Of a DNA stretch of 64,000 nucleotides, positions 1 through 11,800 are shown piece after piece (the first letter of the stretch is position 1; each line of letters starts with the position of its first letter). The notes under the pieces are model-generated. The model made no database searches. It saw only the letters and a list, made by a program, of their open reading frames with translations, and was not told the DNA's origin. The position numbers were made by a program, and so were the translations under genes. The stretch is from Hippophae tibetana. Taxonomy: Eukaryota; Streptophyta; Magnoliopsida; Rosales; Elaeagnaceae. Location: assembly GCA_037013495.1 (NCBI GenBank), contig CM072810.1, positions 29,355,843 to 29,419,842 of the forward strand, given 5' to 3'.

Positions 1-589
1 CATTTTAGAGCTCGGATTATTTTTTTCTACAACCCCTAAAAAGGGTTAATTCTATCTAAGAAATTTAGTAACTCTCTGGGAAAGTAGATCACATTTCTCT
101 TCATTGGTATTAGAGTCATCATTTCTAACAATTGTGTCCAAAAGATCTTCGCTAAGACCACTATCCTTGATGTCTATAAAGCCAAGCTCTTTCCATCCTC
201 GAAAGTGGATGGCTGACATATTGGTTACAAGTGATGCAGTTCGAATACTTGCCCAAGTGATTCATTTAACAGTAAGTTCACAAGGATTTTTCATGTATTT
301 AAGCAAGGTAACTTTTGCTTGAAAATGATAAGGTAAGCTAGTAAGGAATTTCTCAATCTACTTCTCTTTCCTGATAGGTCCACCCAAATTGTACGAGTAG
401 TTGATATTGTTTGAAAAACATGATTAGAATTTATTCAAAGTTTCATCCTCTTGCTTGATATAGAGGTCAAACTTTTTGGTCAACTTCGTAGTTCTAGATT
501 TATTGTTTAGCTCAAATACCTATATGAGTGGTCTGCAAAATATTTCATGTTGTTTGGAAGAAGTACAACTCTAAATTCATTGAAATAAT
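1..589 (-). mobile_element. Fossil Ty1/copia gag-like segment forming the array A monomer (representative copy)
   Basis: Seen: the minus strand of 307-357 reads IEKFLTSLPYHFQAKVT, and the block upstream in the same sense reads LYIKQEDET. Known: plant Ty1/copia gag proteins of the UBN2/Retrotran_gag_2 type carry an acidic EDE(S/T) motif followed some 35-40 residues later by a (V/I).KIL.SLP..(F/W)..KVT motif, and after that an acidic-to-basic linker before the zinc knuckle. The order and spacing here agree. Inferred: the monomer descends from an internal piece of a copia gag region. It is a degraded fossil with many breaks; no LTR, primer-binding site, zinc knuckle, protease, integrase or reverse transcriptase is visible. 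The same relation holds for every A monomer. Age is hard to judge because homogenisation resets divergence. Confidence 0.6.
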
Positions 590-1178
590 CATTTTAGAGC
601 TCGGATTATGTTTATCTACAACCCCTAAAAAGGGTTAATTCTATCAAAGCCATTTAGTAACTCTCTAGGAAAGTAGATCCCATTTCTCTTCATTGGTATA
701 AGAGTCATCATTCCTAACAATTGTGCCAAAAAGATCTTCACTAAGACCACAATCCTTGATGTCTATAAAGCCAAGCTCTTTCCGTCCTCGAAAGTGGATG
801 GCTGACATATTGGTTACAAGTGATGCAGTTCGAATACTTGCCCAAGTGATTCATTTAACAGTAAGTTCACAAGGATTTTTCATGTATTTAAGCAAGGTAA
901 CTTTTGCTTGAAAATGATAAGGTAAGCTAGTAAGGAATTTCTCAATGTACTTCTCTTTCCTGATAGGTCCCCCCAAATTGTACGAGTAGTTGAGAGTGTT
1001 TGAAAAACATGATTAGAATTTGTTCCAAGTTTTAGCCTCTTGCTTGATATAGAGGTCAAAAAATTTGGTCAACTTCGTAGTTCTAGATTTATTTTTTAGC
1101 TCAAATACCTATATGAGTGGTCTGCCAAATATTTCATGTTGTTTGGAAGAAGTACAACTCTAAATTCATTGAAATAAT
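590..1178 (-). repeat. Representative array A monomer (589 bp)
   Basis: One full unit, given as a guide to the internal layout, which recurs in every copy. In order on the plus strand: the SacI block (attttagagctcggatt); a T-rich run; a small inverted repeat (acccctaaaaagggt); a central block with gtcctcgaaagtggatgg; the minus-strand gag-like LPYHF motif block; the ggtccaccc block; the catcctcttgcttgatat-type block (gag-like EDET motif on the minus strand); and a closing block around tttcatgttgtttggaag that is among the least variable parts across array A. I see no promoter, terminator or RNA gene in the unit. Confidence 0.9.
625..640. repeat. Small conserved inverted repeat (example), once per monomer
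   Basis: In array A the stretch acccctaaaaagggt (and its variants) forms a 4-5 bp stem, accc/gggt, around an A-rich loop and recurs in almost every monomer. Array B keeps an equivalent accctttttTaggg stretch at the matching position on the other strand (for example 59125-59140). It may be a structural relic; I do not claim it is a terminator, as nothing upstream looks transcribed. Confidence 0.5.
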
Positions 1179-1764
1179 CATTTTAGAGCTCGGATTATGT
1201 TTTTCAACAACCCCTAAAAAGGGTTAATTCTATCAAAGCAATTTAGTAACTCTCTGGGAAAGTAGATCCCATTTCTCTTCATTGGTATAAGAGTCATCAT
1301 TCCTAACAATTGTGCCAAAAAGATCTTCACTAAGACCACAATCCTTGATGTCTATAAAGCCAAGCTCTTTCCGTCCTCGAAAGTGGATGGCTGACATATT
1401 GGTTACAAGTGATGCAGTTCGAATACTTGCCCAAGTGATTCATTTGACAGTAAGTTCACAAGGATTTCATGTATTTAAGCAAGGTAACTTTTTCTCGAAA
1501 ATGATAAGGTAAGCTAGTAAGGAATTTCTCAATCTACTTCTCTTTCCTGATAGGTCCACCCAAATTGTACGAGTAGTTGATAGTGTTTGAAAAACATGAT
1601 TAGAATTTATTCAAAGTTTCATCCTCTTGCTTGATATAGAGGTCAAATTTTTTGGTCAACTTCGTAGTTCTAGATTTATTGTTTAGCTCAATACCTATAT
1701 GAGTGGTCTGCAAAATAATTCATGTTGTTTGGAAGAAGTACAACTCTTAATTCATTGAAATAAT

Positions 1765-4118
1765 CATTTTAGAGCTCGGATTATTTTTTTCTACAACCCC
1801 TAAAAAGGGTTAATTCTATCTAAGAAATTTAGTAACTCTCTGGGAAAGTAGATCCCATTTCTCTTCATTGGTATTAGAGTCATCATTGCTAACAATTGTG
1901 TCAAAAAGATTTTCGCTAAGACCATTATCCTTGATGTCTATAAAGCCAAGCTCTTTCCATCCTCGAAAGTGGATGGCTGACATATTGGTTACAAGTGATG
2001 CAGTTCGAATACTTGCCCAAGTGATTCATTTAACAGTAAGTTCACAAGGATTTTTCATGTATTTAAGCAAGGTAACTTTTGTTTGAAAATGATAAGGTAA
2101 GCTAGTAAGGAATTTCTCAATCTACTTCTCTTTCCTGATAGGTCCACCCAAATTGTACGAGTAGTTGATATTGTTTGAAAAACATGATTAGAATTTATTC
2201 AAAGTTTCATCCTCTTGCTTGATATAGAGGTCAAACTTTTTGGTCAACTTCGTAGTTCTAGATTTATTGTTTAGCTCAAATACCTATATGAGTGGTCTGC
2301 AAAATATTTCATGTTGTTTGGAAGAAGTACAACTCTAAATTCATTGAAATAATCATTTTAGAGCTCGGATTATGTTTATCTACAACCCCTAAAAAGGGTT
2401 AATTCTATCAAAGCCATTTAGTAACTCTCTAGGAAAGTAGATCCCATTTCTCTTCATTGGTATTAGAGTGTTCATTGCTAACAATTGTGTCAAAAAGATT
2501 TTCGCTAAGACCACTATCCTTGATGTCTATAAAGCCAAGCTCTTTCCGTCCTCGAAAGTGGATGGCTGACATATTGGTTACAAGTGATGCAGTTCGAATA
2601 CTTGCCCAAGTGATTCATTTGACAGTAAGTTCACAAGGATTTCATGTATTTAAGCAAGGTAACTTTTGCTCGAAAATGATAAGGTAAGCTAGTAAGGAAT
2701 TTCTCAATCTACTTCTCTTTCCTGATAGGTCCACCCAAATTGTACGAGTAGTTGATAGTGTTTGAAAAACATGATTAGAATTTATTCAAAGTTTCATCCT
2801 CTTGCTTGATATTGAGGTCAAATTTTTTGGTCAACTTCGTAGTTCTATATTTATTGTTTAGCTCAATACCTATATGAGTGGTCTGCAAAATAATTCATGT
2901 TGTTTGGAAGAAGTACAACTCTTAATTCATTGAAATAATCATTTTAGAGCTCGGATTATTTTTTTCTACAACCCCTAAAAAGGGTTAATTCTATCTAAGA
3001 AATTTAGTAACTCTCTGGGAAAGTAGATCCCATTTCTCTTCATTGGTATTAGAGTCATCATTGCTAACAATTGTGTCAAAAAGATTTTCGCTAAGACCAT
3101 TATCCTTGATGTCTATAAAGCCAAGCTCTTTCCATCCTCGAAAGTGGATGGCTGACATATTGGTTACAAGTGATGCAGTTCGAATACTTGCCCAAGTGAT
3201 TCATTTAAACAGTAAGTTCACAAGGATTTTTCATGTATTTAAGCAAGGTAACTTTTGTTTGAAAATGATAAGGTAAGCTAGTAAGGAATTTCTCAATCTA
3301 CTTCTCTTTCCTGATAGGTCCACCCAAATTGTACGAGTAGTTGATATTGTTTGAAAAACATGATTAGAATTTATTCAAAGTTTCATCCTCTTGCTTGATA
3401 TAGAGGTCAACCTTTTTGGTCAACTTCGTAGTTCTAGATTTATTGTTTAGCTCAAATACCTATATGAGTGGTCTGCAAAATATTTCATGTTGTTTGGAAG
3501 AAGTACAACTCTAAATTCATTGAAATAATCATTTTAGAGCTCGGATTATGTTTATCTACAACCCCTAAAAAGGGTTAATTCTATCAAAGCCATTTAGTAA
3601 CTCTCTAGGAAAGTAGATCCCATTTCTCTTCATTGGTATTAGAGTCATCATTGCTAACAATTGTGTCAAAAAGATTTTCGCTAAGACCACTATCCTTGAT
3701 GTCTATAAAGCCAAGCTCTTTCCGTCCTCGAAAGTGGATGGCTGACATATTGGTTACAAGTGATGCAGTTCGAATACTTGCCCAAGTGATTCATTTAACA
3801 GTAAGTTCACTAGGATTTTTCATGTATTTAAGCAAGGTAACTTTTGCTTGAAAATGATAAGGTAAGCTAGTAAGGAATTTATCAATCTACTTCTCTTTCC
3901 TGATAGGTCCACCCAAATTGTACGAGTAGTTGATATTGTTTGAAAAACATGATTAGAATTTATTCAAAGTTTCATCCTCTTGCTTGATATAGAGGTCAAA
4001 AATTTTGGTCAACTTCGTAGTTCTAGATTTATTGTTTAGCTCAAATACCTATATGAGTGGTCTGCAAAATATTTCATGTTGTTTGGAAGAAGTACAACTC
4101 TAAATTCATTGAAATAAT
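1765..4118 (-). repeat. Dimer-type higher-order repeat, period about 1175 bp
   Basis: The pair of monomers starting at 1765 and 2354 is repeated by the pair starting at 2940 and 3530. The front portions match closely over long stretches, including the pairing of ctaagaccattatcc (first monomer) with ctaagaccactatcc (second). The second pair differs near its right end, so exchange after the duplication is likely. Confidence 0.7.
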
Positions 4119-5293
4119 CATTTTAGAGCTCGGATTATGTTTTTCTACAACCCCTAAAAAGGGTTAATTCTATCAAAGCAATTTAGTAACTCTCTGGGAA
4201 AGTAGATCCCATTTCTCTTCATTGGTATAAGAGTCATCATTCCTAACAATTGTGCCAAAAAGATCTTCACTAAGACCACAATCCTTGATGTCTATAAAGC
4301 CAAGCTCTTTCCGTCCTCGAAAGTGGATGGCTGACATATTGGTTACAAGTGATGCAGTTCGAATACTTCCCAAGTGATTCATTTAACAATAAGTTCACAA
4401 GGATTTCATGTATTTAAGCAAGGTAACTTTTGCTCGAAAATCATAAGGTAAGCTAGTAAGGAATTTCTTAATCTACTTCTCTTTCCTGATAGGTCCACCC
4501 AAATTGTACGAGTAGTTGATAGTGTTTGAAAAACATGATTAGAATTTATTCAAAGTTTCATCCTCTTGCTTGATATTGAGGTCAAATTATTTGGTCAACT
4601 TCGTAGTTCTAGATTTATTGTTTAGCTCAATTACCTATATGAGTGGTCTGCAAAATATTTCATGTTGTTTGGAAGAAGTACAACTCTTAATTCATTGAAA
4701 TAATCATTTTAGAGCTCGGATTATTTTTTTCTACAACCCCTAAAAAGGGTTAATTCTATCTAAGAAATTTAGTAACTCTCTGGGAAAGTAGATCCCATTT
4801 CTCTTCATTGGTATTAGAGTCATCATTGCTAACAATTGTGTCAAAAAGATTTTCGCTAAGACCACTATCCTTGATGTCTATAAAGCCAAGCTCTTTCCGT
4901 CCTCGAAAGTGGATGGCTGACATATTGGTTACAAGTGATGCAGTTCGAATACTTGCCGAAGTGATTCATTTAACAGTAAGTTCACAAGGATTTTTCATGT
5001 ATTAAAGCAAGGTAACTTTTGCTTGAAAATGATAAGGTAAGCTAGTAAGGAATTTCTCAATGTACTTCTCTTTCCTGATAGGTCCCCCCAAATTGTACGA
5101 GTAGTTGATAGTGTTTGAAAAACATGATTAGAATTTGTTCCAAGTTTTAGCCTCTTGCTTGATATAGAGGTCAAAAAATTTGGTCAACTTCGTAGTTCTA
5201 GATTTATTTTTTAGCTCAAATACCTATATGAGTGGTCTGCCAAATATTTCATGTTGTTTGGAAGAAGTACAACTCTAAATTCATTGAAATAAT

Positions 5294-8200
5294 CATTTTA
5301 GAGCTCGGATTATGTTTATCTACAACCCCTAAAAAGGGTTAATTCTATCAAAGCAATTTAGTAACTCTCTGGGAAAGTAGATCCCATTTCTCTTCATTGG
5401 TATAAGAGTCATCATTCCTAACAATTGTGCCAAAAAGATCTTCACTAAGACCACAATCCTTGATGTCTATAAAGCCAAGCTCTTTCCGTCCTCGAAAGTG
5501 GATGGCTGACATATTGGTTACAAGTGATGCAGTTCGAATACTTGCCCAAGTGATTCATTTAACAGTAAGTTCACAAGGATTTTTCATGTATTTAAGCAAG
5601 GTAACTTTTGTTTGAAAATGATAAGGTAAGCTAGTAAGGAATTTCTCAATCTACTTCTCTTTCCTGATAGGTCCACCCAAATTGTACGAGTAGTTGATAT
5701 TGTTTGAAAAACATGATTAGAATTTATTCAAAGTTTCATCCTCTTGCTTGATATAGAGGTCAAAATTTTTGGTCAACTTCGTAGTTCTAGATTTATTGTT
5801 TAGCTCAAATACCTATATGAGTGGTCTGCAAAATATTTCATGTTGTTTGGAAGAAGTACAACTCTAAATTCATTGAAATAATCATTTTAGAGCTCGGATT
5901 ATGTTTTTCTACAACCCCTAAAAAGGGTTAATTCTATCAAAAAATTTAGTAAATCTCTGGGAAAGTAGATCCCATTTCTCTTCATTGGTATTAGAGTCAT
6001 CATTTCTAACAATTGTGTCCAAAAGATCTTCGCTAAGACCACTATCCTTAATGTCTATAAAGCCAAGCTCTTTCCGTCCTCGAAAGTGGATTGTTGACAT
6101 ATTGATTACAAGTGATGTAGTTTGAATACTTGCCCAAGTGATTCATTTAACAGTAAGTTCACAAGGATTTTTCATGTATTTAAGCAAAGTAACTTTTGCT
6201 TGAAAATGATAAGGTAAGATAGTAAGGAATTTCTCAATCTACTTCTCTTTTCTGATAGGTCCACCCAAATTGTACGAGTAGTTGATAATGTTTGAAAAAC
6301 ATGATTAGAATTTATTCAAAGTTTCACCCTCTTGCTTGATATAGAGGTCAAAATTTTTGGTCAACTTCGTAGTTCTAGATTTATTGTTTAGCTCAAATAC
6401 CTATATGAGTGGTCTGCAAAATATTTCATGTTGTTTGGAAGAAGTACAACTCTAAGTTCATTGAAATAATCATTTTAGAGCTCGGATTATGTTTTTCTAC
6501 AACCCCTAAAAAGGGTTAATTCTATCAAAAAATTTAGTAAATCTCTGGGAAAGTAGATCCCATTTCTCTTCATTGGTATTAGAGTCATCATTTCTAACAA
6601 TTGTGTCCAAAAGATCTTCGCTAAGACCACTATCCTTGATGTCTATAAAGCCAAGCTCTTTCTGTCCTCGAAAGTGGATGGCTGACATATTGGATACAAG
6701 TGATGCAGTTCCAATACTTGCCCAACTCATTCATTTTACAGTAAATTCACAAGGATTTTTCATGTATTTAAGGAAGGTTACTTTTGCTTGAAAATGATAA
6801 GGTAAGCTAGTAAGGAATTTCTCAATCTACTTCCCTTTCCTGATAGGTCCACCTAAATTGTAGGAGTAGTTGATAATGTTTGAAACACATGATTAGAATT
6901 TGTTCCAAGTTTCATCCTCTTGCTTGATACAGAGTTCAAAATTTTTGGTCAACTTCGTAGTTCTAGATTTATTTTTTAGCTCAAATACCTATATGAGTGG
7001 TCTGCAAAATATTTCATGTTGTTTGGAAGAAGTACAACTCTAAATTCATTGAAATAATCATTTTAGAGCTCGGATTATGTTTTTCTACAGCCCGTAAAAA
7101 GGGTTAATTCTATCAAAGCAATTTAGTAACTCTCTGGGAAAGTAGATCCCATTTCTCTTCATTGGTATAAGAGTCATCATTCCTAACAATTGTGCCAAAA
7201 AGATCTTCACTAAGACCACAATCCTTGATGTCTATAAAGCCAAGCTCTTTCCGTCCTCGAAAGTGGATGGCTGACATATTGGTTACAAGTGATGCAGTTC
7301 GAATACTTGCCCAAGTGATTCATTTAACAGTAAGTTCACAAGGATTTTTCATGTATTTAAGCAAGGTAACTTTTGTTTGAAAATGATAAGGTAAGCTAGT
7401 AAGGAATTTCTCAATCTACTTCTCTTTCCTGATAGGTCCACCCAAATTGTACGAGTAGTTGATATTGTTTGAAAAACATGATTAGAATTTATTCAAAGTT
7501 TCATCCTCTTGCTTGATATAGAGGTCAAAATTTTTGGTCAACTTCGTAGTTCTAGATTTATTGTTTAGCTCAAATACCTATATGAGTGGTCTGCAAAATA
7601 TTTCATGTTGTTTGGAAGAAGTACAACTCTAAATTCATTGAAATAATCATTTTAGAGCTCGGATTATGTTTTTCTACAACCCCTAAAAAGGGTTAATTCT
7701 ATCAAAAAATTTAGTAAATCTCTGGGAAAGTAGATCCCATTTCTCTTCATTGGTATTAGAGTCATCATTTCTAACAATTGTGTCCAAAAGATCTTCGCTA
7801 AGACCACTATCCTTAATGTCTATAAAGCCAAGCTCTTTCCGTCCTCGAAAGTGGATTGTTGACATATTGATTACAAGTGATGTAGTTTGAATACTTGCCC
7901 AAGTGATTCATTTAACAGTAAGTTCACAAGGATTTTTCATGTATTTAAGCAAAGTAACTTTTGCTTGAAAATGATAAGGTAAGATAGTAAGGAATTTCTC
8001 AATCTACTTCTCTTTTCTGATAGGTCCACCCAAATTGTACGAGTAGTTGATAATGTTTGAAAAACATGATTAGAATTTATTCAAAGTTTCACCCTCTTGC
8101 TTGATATAGAGGTCAAAATTTTTGGTCAACTTCGTAGTTCTAGATTTATTGTTTAGCTCAAATACCTATATGAGTGGTCTGCAAAATATTTCATGTTGTT

Positions 8201-8823
8201 TGGAAGAAGTACAACTCTAAGTTCATTGAAATAATCATTTTAGAGCTCGGATTATGTTTTTCTACAACCCCTAAAAAGGGTTAATTCTATCAAAAAATTT
8301 AGTAAATCTCTGGGAAAGTAGATCCCATTTCTCTTCATTGGTATTAGAGTCATCATTTCTAACAATTGTGTCCAAAAGATCTTCGCTAAGACCACTATCC
8401 TTGATGTCTATAAAGCCAAGCTCTTTCTGTCCTCGAAAGTGGATGGCTGACATATTGGATACAAGTGATGCAGTTCCAATACTTGCCCAACTCATTCATT
8501 TTACAGTAAATTCACAAGGATTTTTCATGTATTTAAGGAAGGTTACTTTTGCTTGAAAATGATAAGGTAAGCTAGTAAGGAATTTCTCAATCTACTTCCC
8601 TTTCCTGATAGGTCCACCTAAATTGTAGGAGTAGTTGATAATGTTTGAAACACATGATTAGAATTTGTTCCAAGTTTCATCCTCTTGCTTGATACAGAGT
8701 TCAAAATTTTTGGTCAACTTCGTAGTTCTAGATTTATTTTTTAGCTCAAATACCTATATGAGTGGTCTGCAAAATATTTCATGTTGTTTGGAAGAAGTAC
8801 AACTCTAAATTCATTGAAATAAT
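5294..8823 (-). repeat. Trimer higher-order repeat, two copies, period 1765 bp
   Basis: Monomers starting at 5294, 5883 and 6471 are repeated at 7059, 7648 and 8236. From roughly 5350 onward the two copies look almost identical. Shared rare variants include ggattgttgacat (middle monomer), gtaagatagtaagg (middle monomer), and gaaacacatgattag with gatacagagttc (third monomer). The first 50-60 bp of the first monomer differ more, so the duplicated segment probably starts inside that monomer. The near-identity suggests recent duplication. Confidence 0.85.
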
Positions 8824-11800
8824 CATTTTGGAACTCGGATTATTTTTTTCTAAAACCCCTAAAAAGGGTTAATTCTATCTAAGAAATTTAGTAACTCTTT
8901 GTGAAAGTAGATCCCATTTCTCTTCATTGGTATTAGAGTCATCGTTTCTAACAATTGTGTCAAAAAGATCTTCGCTAAGACCACTATTCTTGATGTCTAT
9001 AAAGCCAAGCTCTTTCCGTCCTCGAAAGTGGATGGCTGACATATTGGATACAAGCGATGCAGTTCCAATACTTTCCCAACTCATTCATTTTACAGTAAAT
9101 TCACAAGGATTTATCATGTATTTAAGGAAGGTTACTTTTGCTTGAAAATGATAAGGTAAGCTAGTAAAGAATTTCTCAATCTACTTCCCTTTCCTGATAG
9201 GTCCACCCAAATTGTAGGAGTAGTTGATAATGTTTGAAAAACATGATTAGAATTTGTTCCAAGTTTCAGCCTCTTGCTTGATATAGAGGTCAAAATTTTT
9301 GGTCAACTTCGTAGTTCTAGATTATTTTTTTAGCTCAAATACTTATATGAGTGGTCTGCAAAATATTTCATGTTGTTTGGAAGAAGTACAACTCTAAATT
9401 CATTGAAATAATCATTTTAGAGCTCGGATTATTTTTTTCTAAAACCCCTAAAAAAGGGCTAATTCCATCTAACATATATAGTAAATCTCTAGGAAAGTAG
9501 ATCCCATTTCTATTCATTGGTATTGGAGTCATCATTCCTAAAAACTGTGTCAAAAAGATCTTCGCTAAGACCACTATCCTTGATGTCTATAAAGCCAAGC
9601 TCTTTCCGTCCTCGAAAGTGGATGGTTGACATATTGGTTACAAGTGATGCAGTTCGAATACTTGCCCAAGTGATTCATTTTACAGTAAGTTCACAAGGAT
9701 TTTTCATGTATTTAAGTAAGGTAACTTTTGCTTGAAAATGATAAGGTAAGCTAGTAAGGAATTTCTCAATGTACTTCTCTTTCCTGATAGGTCCACTCAA
9801 ATTGTACGAGTAGTTGATAGTGTTTGAAAAACATGATTAGAATTTGTTCCAAGTTTCAGCCTCTTGCTTGATATAGAGGTCAAAAAATTTGGTCAACTTC
9901 GTAGTTCTAGATTTATTTTTTAGCTCAAATACCTATATGAGTGGTCTGCCAAATATTTCATGTTGTTTGGAAGAAGTACAACTCTAAATTCATTGAAATA
10001 ATAATTTTATAGCTCGGATTATTTTTTTCTAAAACCCCTAAAAAAGGGCTAATTCCATCTACCAAATATAGTAAATCTCTAGGAAAGTAGATCCCATTTC
10101 TATTCATTGGTATTAGAGTCATCATTCCTAAAACTTGTGTCAAAAATATCTTCGCTTAGACCACTATTCTTGATGTCTATAAAGCAAAGCTCTTTCCGTC
10201 CTCGAAAGTGGATGGCTGACATATTGGATACAAGCGATGCAGTTCCAATACTTGCCCAACTCATTCATTTTATAGTAAATTCACAAGGATTTTTCAAGTA
10301 TTTAAGGAAGGTTACTTTTGCTTGAAAATGATAAGGTAAGCTAGTAAGGAATTTCTCAATCTACTTCCCTTTCCTGATAGGTCCACCTAAATTGTAGGAG
10401 TAGTTGATAATGTTTGAAACACATGATTAGAATTTGTTCCAAGTTTCATCCTCTTGCTTGATACAGAGTTCAAAATTTTTGGTCAACTTCGTAGTTCTAG
10501 ATTTATTTTTTAGCTCAAATACCTATATGAGTGGTCTGCAAAATATTTCATGTTGTTTGGAAGAAGTACAACTCTAAATTCATTGAAATAATCATTTTGG
10601 AACTCGGATTATTTTTTTCTAAAACCCCTAAAAAGGGTTAATTCTATCTAAGAAATTTAGTAACTCTTTGTGAAAGTAGATCCCATTTCTCTTCATTGGT
10701 ATTAGAGTCATCGTTTCTAACAATTGTGTCAAAAAGATCTTCGCTAAGACCACTATTCTTGATGTCTATAAAGCCAAGCTCTTTCCGTCCTCGAAAGTGG
10801 ATGGCTGACATATTGGATACAAGCGATGCAGTTCCAATACTTTCCCAACTCATTCATTTTACAGTAAATTCACAAGGATTTATCATGTATTTAAGGAAGG
10901 TTACTTTTGCTTGAAAATGATAAGGTAAGCTAGTAAAGAATTTCTCAATCTACTTCCCTTTCCTGATAGGTCCACCCAAATTGTAGGAGTAGTTGATAAT
11001 GTTTGAAAAACATGATTAGAATTTGTTCCAAGTTTCAGCCTCTTGCTTGATATAGAGGTCAAAATTTTTGGTCAACTTCGTAGTTCTAGATTATTTTTTT
11101 AGCTCAAATACTTATATAAGTGGTCTGCAAAATATTTCATGTTGTTTGGAAGAAGTACAACTCTAAATTCATTGAAATAATCATTTTAGAGCTCGGATTA
11201 TTTTTTTCTAAAACCCCTAAAAAAGGGCTAATTCCATCTAACAAATATAGTAAATCTCTAGGAAAGTAGATCCCATTTCTATTCATTGGTATTGGAGTCA
11301 TCATTCCTAAAAACTGTGTCAAAAAGATCTTCGCTAAGACCACTATCCTTGATGTCTATAAAGCCAAGCTCTTTCCGTCCTCGAAAGTGGATGGTTGACA
11401 TATTGGTTACAAGTGATGCAGTTCGAATACTTGCCCAAGTGATTCATTTTACAGTAAGTTCACAAGGATTTTTCATGTATTTAAGTAAGGTAACTTTTGC
11501 TTGAAAATGATAAGGTAAGCTAGTAAGGAATTTCTCAATGTACTTCTCTTTCCTGATAGGTCCACTCAAATTGTACGAGTAGTTGATAGTGTTTGAAAAA
11601 CATGATTAGAATTTGTTCCAAGTTTCAGCCTCTTGCTTGATATAGAGGTCAAAAAATTTGGTCAACTTCGTAGTTCTAGATTTATTTTTTAGCTCAAATA
11701 CCTATATGAGTGGTCTGCCAAATATTTCATGTTGTTTGGAAGAAGTACAACTCTAAATTCATTGAAATAATAATTTTATAGCTCGGATTATTTTTTTCTA

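Larger units (their letters stand above)
1..5293 (-). repeat. Array A, left domain with 589- and 586-bp monomer classes
   Basis: Nine monomers of two length classes. The 586-bp copies start at 1179, 2354 and 4119 and carry the signature acaaggatttcatg, and in two of them gctcgaaaatg. Copies starting at 1765 and 2940 are near-identical, as are those at 2354 and, in the front half, 3530, giving a spacing of about 1175 bp, a dimer. A subset (starts 590, 1179, 4119, 5294) shares a different front half with the signature tgccaaaaagatcttcac. Domain edges are soft because these variants are shuffled. Confidence 0.8.

Noticed and set aside
625-640. Telomere-type repeat (ccctaaa occurs in each monomer)
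   Set aside because: It occurs once per monomer, inside the small inverted repeat acccctaaaaagggt, and never as a tandem run; the match is probably chance.
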